A stretch of 64,000 bases of DNA, from contig CAWGTX010000006.1 of assembly GCA_963825585.1 (NCBI GenBank), positions 1,178,001-1,242,000 on the forward strand. The letters run 5' to 3'. Both the position numbers and the translations under genes were made by a program. The DNA comes from JAOUGY01 sp963825585. Lineage in GTDB: Bacteria > Actinomycetota > Acidimicrobiia > Spongiisociales > ZC4RG35. Under the pieces are notes generated by a model, which saw only the letters and a program-made list of their open reading frames with translations, searched no databases and had not been told where the DNA came from. Positions 51,291-59,160 of the stretch are shown piece after piece. How positions within the stretch are numbered: position 1 is the stretch's first letter; every line of letters starts with the position of its first letter.

Positions 51291-52589
51291 ATGCTGAGCA
51301 AGGAACAGAACGAGGCCCTCACCCGGGTCGGCCCGGGCACGCCGATGGGCGAGTTGCTGCGGCGGTACTGGTATCCGGTGGCGTTCCAGAAGGACCTGGA
51401 CGAGTGGCCCATCAAGAAGGTCCGCCTCCTCGGCGAGGACTTCGCTCTGTGGAAGACGCCCGAGGGCGGCTACGGCATCATGCAGGAACGCTGCCCCCAC
51501 CGCCACGCCTCGATGGTGTACGGAGTCGTGGAGCCGGGTGGCCTTCGCTGTGGGTACCACGGCTGGAAGTTCGACTGTGAAGGTGTCTGCACCGACCAAC
51601 CGGCCGAACCCGACAAGAGCTCGTTCAAGGACAACATCAAAGCCTTCGCGGGCAAGGCCGAGCCCCTCGGTGGCATGGTGTGGGTGTACATCGGTCCGCT
51701 CCCCGCCCCCGAACTGCCCCGCTTCGACGTGTTCGTCGACCGGGGCTTCAAAGACGTCGGTCACTCGGTGTTGCCGTGCAACTGGCTCCAGATCATGGAG
51801 AACTCGGTCGACCCCCATCACGTCGAGTGGCTCCACGGCAACTACTTCCGCTTCATCGGCGAGCAGCAGGGATTCGTCGCCCCCACCGGCTTCCAGAAGA
51901 AGCACGTCAAGGTCGGCTTCGACCCGATGGAGTGGGGCATCCTCAAGCGCCGCGTCCTGGAAGGCAACACCGAGCAGATGGACGACTGGGCGATCGGCCA
52001 CCCGCTGGTGTTCCCCTACTGCATGCGGGTGGGCGGTGCCGGGATCGAACAGATGCAGATCAGGGTTCCCATCGACGACACCCACACCTGGGCTCTGTTC
52101 TATTCGAGCCACCAGCCGATCGGCCTCACCGAATTCCCCGACCAGATCTATCCGGAGAGCTACGAGTACAAGTGGCTCGACGAGAACGGCGAGCACATCG
52201 TCGACTACATCGAAGGCCAGGACGTGATGGCCTGGGTGACCCAGGGAGACATCACCGACCGGACGGCCGAACACATCGGCAAGTCCGACATCGGCGTCAT
52301 CATGCTGCGCCGTATGTTCCGCGAGCAGATGGCCCTGGTGGAAGAGGGCAAGGACCCAACGGTGGCCTTCACCCGCGAGAAGCACGATCGGATCGGCCTG
52401 CCGTGCGAGAAGGACAAGTTCGGTGTCAACTTCCTCGAGTTCGCCCTCGCCTGGCTGGAGATGGGGTCGTCGCGCTACTCCCCCGCCCTCGACACGGTGA
52501 AGAAGCTGCACATCGATGCCGCCTCGATCCGTGGTGACATGCCCGGCCAGGCAGAGGCGATGGCGAACCTGGAGGCACCCGGCCAGTGA
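51291..52589 (+). CDS. Rieske non-heme iron aromatic ring-hydroxylating oxygenase, alpha subunit
   Basis: 432 aa. Rieske ligands are C68/H70 (RCPHRHASM) and C87/H90 (CGYHGWKF). The mononuclear iron triad is H177, H182 (ENSVDPHHVEWLHG, bridging Asp174) and probably D311 (EGQDVMAW). The domain order and the phthalate-dioxygenase-like HASMVYGVVE segment place it in the alpha-only (class IA-type) oxygenases. It probably receives electrons from the ferredoxin at 27894. In this operon the natural candidate substrate is an aryl phosphate. It overlaps the next gene (GTGA). Confidence 0.92.
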   Translation: MLSKEQNEALTRVGPGTPMGELLRRYWYPVAFQKDLDEWPIKKVRLLGEDFALWKTPEGGYGIMQERCPHRHASMVYGVVEPGGLRCGYHGWKFDCEGVCTDQPAEPDKSSFKDNIKAFAGKAEPLGGMVWVYIGPLPAPELPRFDVFVDRGFKDVGHSVLPCNWLQIMENSVDPHHVEWLHGNYFRFIGEQQGFVAPTGFQKKHVKVGFDPMEWGILKRRVLEGNTEQMDDWAIGHPLVFPYCMRVGGAGIEQMQIRVPIDDTHTWALFYSSHQPIGLTEFPDQIYPESYEYKWLDENGEHIVDYIEGQDVMAWVTQGDITDRTAEHIGKSDIGVIMLRRMFREQMALVEEGKDPTVAFTREKHDRIGLPCEKDKFGVNFLEFALAWLEMGSSRYSPALDTVKKLHIDAASIRGDMPGQAEAMANLEAPGQ

Positions 52590-52882
52590 ACCCCGTCCAC
52601 CGCAGCGTCGACGACTACCCGAACCACGTAGAGCCGCCGGAGCCCATTCGGGACCGGCGGCTCACGGGTTCACACTGGTGGGACCCCGACCGCATCCGCC
52701 ACATCGACGACATGCCCCAGCATTGCCCATCCTGCGGTGGCGCCATCGTCGACGACGGCGGCATCGCCATCGAATACTGGGAAGGCGACCAGCGGGTCTA
52801 TCACACGTGGTGCCACGACTGCGGCTGGGCGGGCGACATCACCCGGGTGATCCGGATGGTCGGTCACGAAGCGGAGCACTGA
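52586..52882 (+). CDS. 98-aa Cys4 (zinc-ribbon or rubredoxin-like) protein coupled to the oxygenase
   Basis: Starts at a GTG overlapping the oxygenase TGA. Cys pairs CPSCGG and WCHDCGW are about 28 residues apart, the layout of a zinc ribbon or an iron-binding rubredoxin-like knuckle. It also has an aromatic-rich segment (IEYWEGDQRVYHTW). I do not recognise the family. Coupling to the oxygenase suggests an electron-transfer, metal or chaperone role. Confidence 0.72.
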   Translation: MNPVHRSVDDYPNHVEPPEPIRDRRLTGSHWWDPDRIRHIDDMPQHCPSCGGAIVDDGGIAIEYWEGDQRVYHTWCHDCGWAGDITRVIRMVGHEAEH

Positions 52883-52896
52883 GGCGCCAAACCGGT

Positions 52897-53136
52897 TCAG
52901 GCGGAAAACCCTGCGGCGGCCTGTGACTCCGCTGCCGCTGCCCGTTCGGCCTTGATGACGTGCCAGGGCTTGCCACCGATGCCGTACTGGCCATCGGTCA
53001 TCTCGCTGATCGACACCGTCACCGAGCTGATGGGGGAGCCCAGGGAGTCGGCCACGGCCTTGGAGACCGATTCGATCATGGTGTCGATCTTGTCCTGCGT
53101 GCGACCCTCGAGCATGGTGATGTGGACCAATGGCAT
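52897..53136 (-). CDS. 4-oxalocrotonate tautomerase family protein (second copy)
   Basis: 79 aa beginning MPLVHITMLEGRTQDKIDTM, with Pro1 and Arg11 conserved, and ending with the same C-terminal extension type as 29867-30088. AGAAGGA precedes the ATG. It lies convergent with the oxygenase operon and downstream of an ABM-like gene on the minus strand, with which it may be co-transcribed. A second tautomerase may serve alkylated intermediates. Confidence 0.88.
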   Translation of the reverse strand: MPLVHITMLEGRTQDKIDTMIESVSKAVADSLGSPISSVTVSISEMTDGQYGIGGKPWHVIKAERAAAAESQAAAGFSA

Positions 53137-53200
53137 TGTGCATTCCTTCTGTCAGACGGCCGCGAGGCCGATGTCGTTCGTTTCGGGGAGGGAGTGGGGA

Positions 53201-53494
53201 CTACCAGTCGTTGGCGAGAACCGTCTCGAAGTGTTCCATGGTCACGTTGTCACGGTGGGAGCCGAGCCGCGCCTTCCAGGCCTCGAACGCCTCACTCTGG
53301 CGGAACCCGACGTTGTGGGCTTCGACCGATTCCCACTTGATGAGGGCCAGATATCGACCCGGGGTCTCGATGCAGCGCTGAATCGTGTGGCCCAGATATC
53401 CGGGGCTGGCGGAGATCACGGGGACCAACTCGGCCATGGCTGCCTCGTAGTCGGCGGGATCGGAAATCCGGAAGTCGGCAACTTCGAGAATCAT
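53201..53494 (-). CDS. ABM-like (antibiotic biosynthesis monooxygenase fold) small protein
   Basis: 97 aa from the ATG at 53494 behind AAAGGAGCG. MILEVADFRISDPADYEAAM, then SASPGYLGHTIQRCIETPGRYLALIKWESVEAH, is the dimeric alpha-beta barrel pattern of ABM/quinol monooxygenases. A close copy has decayed at 23269-23561. It is first in a minus-strand pair with the tautomerase. The substrate is unknown, but a quinone/catechol side reaction would fit the neighbourhood. Confidence 0.85.
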   Translation of the reverse strand: MILEVADFRISDPADYEAAMAELVPVISASPGYLGHTIQRCIETPGRYLALIKWESVEAHNVGFRQSEAFEAWKARLGSHRDNVTMEHFETVLANDW

Positions 53495-53637
53495 GGGACA
53501 CGCTCCTTTGGTGAGGGAGTTGCAGGATATCGGCCTCGGGGAACGCGCCCGCCCGGGACTCGGGACCTGGTTCGACTCGAACGGTTCCGTTGAAAGGCCG
53601 TTGAAAGGGTCCTCTGACAAGGTGACTTCAACCCGGA

Positions 53638-53742
53638 CACAGGGGAACCCGGGATGGGGTGATCCACCGAGCTGTGGGGTGGCTCGTTGGCTCGAAGGGA
53701 GAGGGTCGGTGCACGGGGCGGCACCGGCCCTTTCTCGTGTCC
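53638..53742 (+). ncRNA. Two-copy structured element, copy 2
   Basis: Matches 46899-47000, including the core GGGGTGATCCACCGAGCTG and the hairpin GGGTCGGTGC (53703-53712)/GCACCGGCCC (53721-53730) followed by TTTCTCG. The C-to-T change in the left arm keeps pairing only as G-U on the + strand, which points to the + strand as the RNA. It lies between the purU stop and the ABM gene start, both on the minus strand, so in + sense it would be an independent or antisense transcript. Confidence 0.55.
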
Positions 53743-53780
53743 GATCCCGCCGCGGGACCAGCGCCTTCGACCCCCGGGGC

Positions 53781-54653
53781 CTAACCGAACACCACCGTCT
53801 TGTTGCCGATCAGGATCACACGTTCTTCGGCGTGATAGCGGACCGCCCGGGCCAGCACCCGACGTTCGATGTCCTGGCCCAGGGTGGTGAGCTGCTCGGC
53901 GGTGTGGGCGTGGCTGACCCGCTCGACGTCCTGGTCGATGATCGGCCCCTCGTCGAGATCCGATGTCACGTAGTGGGCGGTGGCACCGATCAGCTTCACG
54001 CCCCGGGCGTGGGCCTGGTGATAGGGCCGAGCCCCCTTGAACCCGGGCAGGAACGAGTGGTGGATGTTGATGGCCCTGCCCAGCAAGGCCTCGCACAACT
54101 CGGACGAGAGGATCTGCATGTACCGGGCGAGCACCACGAAGTCGATGCGATGCTCGTCGACCAGCTCGAGCAGCCGGCGTTCCTGCTGGGCCTTGATCTC
54201 CGAGGTGACGGGGAGGTGTTCGTAGCGCACCCCGTAACGGGCGGCGTGATGAGCGGTGTCGGTGTGATTCGACACCACCAGCGGGATCTCCACCGCCAGC
54301 TCACCGGTGCTCTGGCGGTAGAGCAAGTCGAGCAGGCAGTGGTCGTACTTCGACACCATCACCAGCATTCGGGGCTTCACACTCTCGAGCCGCAGCCGGT
54401 AGTCCGCTCCCAGTCCTTCCACCACCGGCTCCAGCGCCGCCGCCACCTCCTCGTGGCCGAGCGGAGACTCGAAGCGGGTGCGCAGCGTGAACAGTCCCGT
54501 GTCGAGATCGTCGAACTGGGCGTTCTCGAGGATGTTTCCGTCGACGTCCAGCAACGCTCCCGAGATGGCATGCACGATGCCTGGACGGTCGGGACAGCTC
54601 AATGTGAGGATGTAGCGGTGCACGGGTGGCCTTTCGGGTTCTGCGGGTCGCAT
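53781..54653 (-). CDS. purU: Formyltetrahydrofolate deformylase
   Basis: 290-292 aa (ATG 54653; GTG 54659 possible). The N-terminal ACT domain starts RYILTLSCPDRPGIVHAISGAL. The C-terminal formyl-transferase fold has KYDHCLLDLLYRQSTGEL, NIHHSFLPGFKGARPYHQAH (with the Asn-His pair) and DLDEGPIIDQDVERVSH. It hydrolyses 10-formyl-THF to formate and THF, balancing one-carbon units. The start region is 195 nt from the divergent hydrolase gene. Confidence 0.95.
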   Translation of the reverse strand: MRPAEPERPPVHRYILTLSCPDRPGIVHAISGALLDVDGNILENAQFDDLDTGLFTLRTRFESPLGHEEVAAALEPVVEGLGADYRLRLESVKPRMLVMVSKYDHCLLDLLYRQSTGELAVEIPLVVSNHTDTAHHAARYGVRYEHLPVTSEIKAQQERRLLELVDEHRIDFVVLARYMQILSSELCEALLGRAINIHHSFLPGFKGARPYHQAHARGVKLIGATAHYVTSDLDEGPIIDQDVERVSHAHTAEQLTTLGQDIERRVLARAVRYHAEERVILIGNKTVVFG

Positions 54654-54848
54654 CTTCACTCACCCTGGCCTCCAGCCCAAGTCCGATTTCAGCGCCGCTT
54701 CGGCACCGAACGCCCCTACCTGAGCCGCCCGGGCGGCCGTAGCGTTGAGACCGGAGGGGGTTGGAAGGGAGGCCGACATGGGATGCCGCCATCGGCATCG
54801 GTGCAGTCCTCCGTGTTCGTGGGACTACCCGTTCCAACAGGACGTCGG

Positions 54849-55661
54849 ATGATCACACCACCCGTCGAGGGCTCTCTGGCCGGCAGTGAGGGACGGATCC
54901 ACTTCCGTCGTTGGGATCCGATCGGGTCCCGCCGACGGATCGTCGTCCTCGTCCACGGCTACGCGGAGCATGGTGGGCGCTATACCCACGTCGCCACCGC
55001 ACTCACCGAACGGGGAGCTGTGGTGTACGCACCCGACCACATCGGCCATGGCCGTTCCGACGGTGAGCGGGCGGTGATCACCGACTTCGAACACGTCGTC
55101 GACGACATCTGTGCGCTGCTCGACCTGGCCGAGAAGACCGACCCCGATCTTCCGATCGTCGTGATCGGCCACTCGATGGGAGGTTTGCTCACCGCCCGGC
55201 TCGCCCAACGATCCCCGAATCGGATCGCCGGTGTCGGATTCTGCGGGGCCGTGTTGGGGGACTGGCAGTGGGCGCGCGATGCCGTGGAGGCATCCACGAT
55301 CCCCGAGACCCCGTTCGATCCGCTGGCACTGTCGCGGGACCCGACGGTGGGTGCCGCCTATGCCGCCGACCCGCTGGTGTATCACGGGCCCTACCACCGT
55401 CGGCTGCTGGTGGCCGAGCTGGAGGCACTCGACCGCTTCGCCGAACAGATCGATCGGATCACGATGCCGGTGCTGTTCGTTCACGGCACCGCCGATCCCT
55501 TCGTTCCATATGCCCGTTCGCTGCAGGCCGTCGAGGAGATGGCATCACCCGACGTCACCGTTCACCTCTACCGGGGGGCCCGCCACGAGGCGCTCAACGA
55601 GGTCAACCGCAGCGAGGTGATCGGACGGCTCGTTGACTGGGTCGATCGGTTCGGGAGCTGA
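54849..55661 (+). CDS. Alpha/beta hydrolase, monoacylglycerol-lipase-like
   Basis: 270 aa from the ATG at 54849. VVLVHGYAEHGGRYTHVATAL, PDHIGHGRSDGERA, the nucleophile elbow VVIGHSMGGLL (Ser), FVHGTADPFVPY (Asp) and YRGARHEALNE (His) match the serine-aminopeptidase-S33/MGL type. It probably hydrolyses monoacylglycerols or other esters. A much longer open frame upstream to 53493 is antisense to purU and was rejected. The following ZIP gene starts 3 nt after the stop. Confidence 0.87.
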   Translation: MITPPVEGSLAGSEGRIHFRRWDPIGSRRRIVVLVHGYAEHGGRYTHVATALTERGAVVYAPDHIGHGRSDGERAVITDFEHVVDDICALLDLAEKTDPDLPIVVIGHSMGGLLTARLAQRSPNRIAGVGFCGAVLGDWQWARDAVEASTIPETPFDPLALSRDPTVGAAYAADPLVYHGPYHRRLLVAELEALDRFAEQIDRITMPVLFVHGTADPFVPYARSLQAVEEMASPDVTVHLYRGARHEALNEVNRSEVIGRLVDWVDRFGS

Positions 55662-55663
55662 GC

Positions 55664-56409
55664 ATGTCAACGCTCAGCTGGATCGTGGTGTCGGGAGTGG
55701 CGATGAGTGCGCTGGCCCTCGTCGGCAGTCTCACCCTGGTGCTGCCGGAACGGACGCTGAAACGCATCCTGCTCCCCCGGTGGCGTTCGCCGCCGGATCG
55801 CTGCTGGGAGGGGCGTTCTTCCACATGCTCCCCGGGTCGGTCGAGACGCTCGGGAACGTGCCATCGGTCTATCTGTGGCTGGCAGCCGGTTTCTTCGGCT
55901 TCTTCGTCCTCGAACAGTTGCTCGACTGGCACCACTGCCAACGGTCGGTGAGCGAGCACAAGCCGATCGGCCATCTGATCCTGTTGGCCGATGCCGCCCA
56001 CAACCTGATCGGCGGTCTGGCGGTGGGGAGTGCCTTCGTGGTAGACATCCGCCTCGGAGCGGTGACTTGGCTCGTCACCGCCGACACGAGATCCCAGGAA
56101 CGGAGACTTCGGATCCTCGTGCACAGTGGTTGGCGTCCGGTGAGCGCCCTCCTCTACAACCTCGGGTCGGCGCTGACCTTCCTCGTCGGCAGCCTGATCG
56201 CCTACGCCGCCTCCGGATCCAGCAACGTGGCTGTGCTCGTGCCCTTCGCCGCCGGGAACTTCATCTACATCGCCGCAGCCGACCTGCTGCCCCAGGTGAC
56301 CCACAACGGGACCGCCGATGCCACCAGGGATGCACGCGACAAGCTCGAGACAACTGTTGCGTTCACCGTCGCCTTGGCATTGCTCTCCTCCGCCACCGCC
56401 ATCGGTTGA
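55664..56409 (+). pseudogene. ZIP family metal transporter, frameshifted at a C run
   Basis: The first frame gives an N-terminal membrane span (MSTLSWIVVSGVAMSALALV). At the C5 run 55774-55778 the reading must shift by one base to continue VAFAAGSLLGGAFFHMLPGSVE, LADAAHNLIGGLAVGSAFV and PFAAGNFIYIAAADLLPQ, the ZIP metal motifs (HNLxxG, HMLP). Length 746 nt, two over a multiple of three. The distance from the TTG/GTG alternatives does not restore it. A homopolymer sequencing error is as likely as real loss. Confidence 0.8.
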
Positions 56410-56461
56410 GGCCGCAGCGGCGATGCCTCGTCGCGCCGGCCGACCTCTAGGGTGCCAAGGT

Positions 56462-57718
56462 ATGCGCATCGCCATCCTCACCGTCGGCTCCAGGGGCGAC
56501 GTGCAGCCCTACACGGCTCTGGCCGCCGGGTTGAGCGCTGCCGGCCACCAGGTGACACTCGCCACCCACGAGCCGTTCAGGAGCTTCGTGGAAGCCCATG
56601 GTGTCGGATTCTCGCCGCTCCCGGGTGATCCACGGGCGGTGCTGGAAACTCCGGAGGCACGCGAGCTCCTCGCCTCAGGTCGGTCGATCGTCCGATTCGC
56701 CGGGCGGTTTCTTCGGGTCCTCAAGCCGTGGTTCCACGATCTGACCCGCGCCACGGCACCGGTGGTTGCCGAGGCGGACTTCGTGGTCTACTCGCCGCTC
56801 GCCTTCACCGGCTGGCACCAGGCCAAGGCGAGAGGCATCGGAACCGCCCAGGCGGTCTTGCAGCCGTTCGCACGGACCGGGGCGTTCTCGACCGTGTCGA
56901 ACGGTGGAGCCGACCATGGCAGGCTCGTCAATCGAGCGTCGCACCTGGTGACTGAGCAGCTCTTCTGGCAACCGCTCCGCCGTGAGGTCAACCGTTGGCG
57001 CGCGAACGAGCTCGGACTCCCGGCCCAACCCATCTCGGGACCGTTCCGGGAGCTTCGCACAATCGCCGAGCCGCAGTTGTGCGGCTTCTCCCCCACCCTG
57101 GTCCCGCCCCCGTCCGACTGGCGACGAGAGGTGGAGGTCACCGGGGCGTGGTTCCTCGACCAGCCGGCACCGGCCGATCCGACTCTCGACGCGTTCCTGA
57201 CCTCCGGACCTCCTCCGGTGTATGCGGGATTCGGGTCGATGGTCGACGGCGACGCCGGTGCCGTCTCGGACCTGGTGGTCCGGTCCGCCCGTTTGGCGGG
57301 GGTCCGACTCGTGCTCGGATCCGGATGGGCAGGTCTCGACTACGAGGGCGAGGACGTGTTCGTCGTGGGCGACATGCCGCACGCCCACCTGTTCCCCCGG
57401 ATGGCCGCGGTGATCCACCATGGCGGCGCCGGCACCACTCACACCGCCGCCCGCGCCGGCGTACCCCAGATAGTTGTGCCGTTCTTCGCCGATCAACCGT
57501 TCTGGGCGCGCCGAGTCAACGCACTCGGAATCGGACCGGCCGGCATCCCACGCACGCGGCTCACGACCCGGACACTGGCCGAGGCGATCCGGGCCGGCAC
57601 CCAAACCGCAACCAGGCAGCGTGCGACCGAGGTTGGTCGGGCCATCGCCGCCGAACGGGGGGTGGATGCGGCCGTGGCGGCGATATCACGCCTCACGGCG
57701 CCAGGAATCGGCGGCTGA
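56462..57718 (+). CDS. Glycosyltransferase, UDP-glucuronosyl/macrolide GT-B type
   Basis: 418 aa from the ATG at 56462, leaderless behind TAGGGT (8 nt). The N-terminal MRIAILTVGSRGDVQPYTALAAGLSAAGH and the C-terminal donor site HHGGAGTTHTAARAGVPQIVVPFFADQPFWARRV define the MGT/sterol-glucosyltransferase-like subfamily. It probably glucosylates a lipid, sterol-like or secondary metabolite acceptor. No biosynthetic cluster is adjacent. Confidence 0.9.
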   Translation: MRIAILTVGSRGDVQPYTALAAGLSAAGHQVTLATHEPFRSFVEAHGVGFSPLPGDPRAVLETPEARELLASGRSIVRFAGRFLRVLKPWFHDLTRATAPVVAEADFVVYSPLAFTGWHQAKARGIGTAQAVLQPFARTGAFSTVSNGGADHGRLVNRASHLVTEQLFWQPLRREVNRWRANELGLPAQPISGPFRELRTIAEPQLCGFSPTLVPPPSDWRREVEVTGAWFLDQPAPADPTLDAFLTSGPPPVYAGFGSMVDGDAGAVSDLVVRSARLAGVRLVLGSGWAGLDYEGEDVFVVGDMPHAHLFPRMAAVIHHGGAGTTHTAARAGVPQIVVPFFADQPFWARRVNALGIGPAGIPRTRLTTRTLAEAIRAGTQTATRQRATEVGRAIAAERGVDAAVAAISRLTAPGIGG

Positions 57719-57751
57719 CGAAGTGGCTGCACGGCGTAGAGTGTGGGAGTC

Positions 57752-59090
57752 ATGAGCACCTGGACCCCCAACAGCTGGACGGCGAAGACGGCGCTCCAGC
57801 AACCCGAGTACCCCGATCGCGATGCCCTCGACGACGTTCTCGTTCGCCTGGCGGCACTACCTCCGATCGTTGTTTCCTGGGAGATCGATCAGCTCCGCCA
57901 TCGGCTGGCGGCCGCCCAGCGGGGCGAGTCGTTCGTGCTCCAGGGCGGGAACTGCGCCGAGACCTTCGCCGAATGCGAATCCGACAAGATCGCAAGCCAG
58001 CTCAAGGTGCTGCTCCAGATGAGCCTGGTGCTGCTCCACGGCCTCAAGAAGCCGATCGTGCGGATCGGGCGCATGGCCGGCCAGTACGCCAAGCCCGCGG
58101 TCGTCGGATTACGAGACCCGCGACGGGGTGACACTTCCCAGCTTCCGTGGGGACAACGTGAACCGGGCGGCCTTCACCGCCGAGGCCCGTACCCCCGACC
58201 CAGATCTGCTGCTGCGCGGTCACGAGCGTTCCGCCCTCACGCTCAACTTCGTTCGGGCGCTGGTCGACGGTGGGTTCGCCGACCTCCACCACCCCGAATA
58301 CTGGGATCTGCGCTGGGTCGACCACTCACCTCTCAAGGCCGAATTCCACCGAATCGCCTCGTCGATCGCCGATGCACTCGACTTCTTCGAAGGGATCAGC
58401 GGCCGCCGGGTCCACGAGACGACCCATGTGGACTTCTTCGCCAGCCACGAAGGCCTCCATCTGCTCGCCGAGCAGGCCCAGACACGTTTCCTCCCCCACC
58501 AGGACAAGTGGTACAACCTCGCCACCCACATGCCCTGGATCGGGGTGCGCACCGCCCAGCTCGACGGCGCCCACGTCGAGTACTTCCGGGGGATCGCCAA
58601 CCCGGTGGGTGTGAAGATCGGTCCCGACATGACCGCCGACTGGGTGAAAGGTCTGGTCGAGACACTCAACCCCGACAACGTGGAAGGTCGTCTCACGTTC
58701 ATCCACCGCTTCGGCGCCAAAGGCGTAGCAGAGCACTTGCCGAGGGTGGTCGACGCCGTCAAACAGACCGGGCAGAGCGTCCTGTGGCTGTGCGACCCGA
58801 TGCATGGCAACACCGAGACGAGCAGCGGCGGCTACAAGACCCGCAAGTTCGAGAACATCCTCTCCGAGGTGGAGCGGTCCTTCGAGATCCACACCGACAT
58901 GGGGTCCCGACTCGGTGGGGTCCACATCGAGGTCACAGGCGAGGATGTCACCGAATGCACGGGCGGCGCACGCGGGCTCACCGACATCGACCTGGAGCGG
59001 GCGTACCGGTCGACGGTCGACCCGAGGCTCAACTACGAGCAGGCGCTCGAGCTCACGCTGCTCGTCGCCGACCGCGCTCGCCGGGTCTGA
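57752..59090 (+). pseudogene. aroG: Class II 3-deoxy-D-arabino-heptulosonate-7-phosphate synthase, one-base frameshift
   Basis: From the ATG at 57752 the protein starts normally (PPIVVSWEIDQLRHRLAAAQRG, LQGGNCAETFAEC, VRIGRMAGQYAKP). At 58092-58104 one extra C in AAGCCCGCGGTCGTC breaks the frame. Removing it gives AKPRSSDYETRDGVTLPSFRGDNVNR, and the rest follows intact (IGVRTAQLDGAHVEYFRGIANPVGVKIGP, CDPMHGNTETSSGGYKTR, VTGEDVTECTGGARG). Length 1339 nt, one over a multiple of three. It is the first step of the shikimate pathway, usually essential, so an assembly error is likely. Confidence 0.88.
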
Positions 59091-59108
59091 CCCGACTTCC
59101 ATCCGGTC

Positions 59109-59140
59109 GAGGGGACCCGACCCGAGGCCGGGTCCTCTCC
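59109..59140. terminator. Bidirectional terminator between the DAHP synthase and MerR genes
   Basis: GAGGGGACCCG (59109-59119) and CGGGTCCTCTC (59129-59139) form a stem with one mismatch around ACCCGAGGC, followed by CGTTTC. The flanking genes are convergent. Confidence 0.65.
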
Positions 59141-59160
59141 GTTTCGGGACCGACCGGGAG

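Noticed and set aside
53560..53590. tRNA-like T-arm GGTTCGACTCGAACGG
   Set aside because: No acceptor stem, anticodon arm or CCA end can be built around it; no tRNA genes were found in the window.
53493..54848. Long N-terminal extension (to 722 aa) of the alpha/beta hydrolase
   Set aside because: It runs antisense through purU; the hydrolase domain begins at the ATG at 54849.
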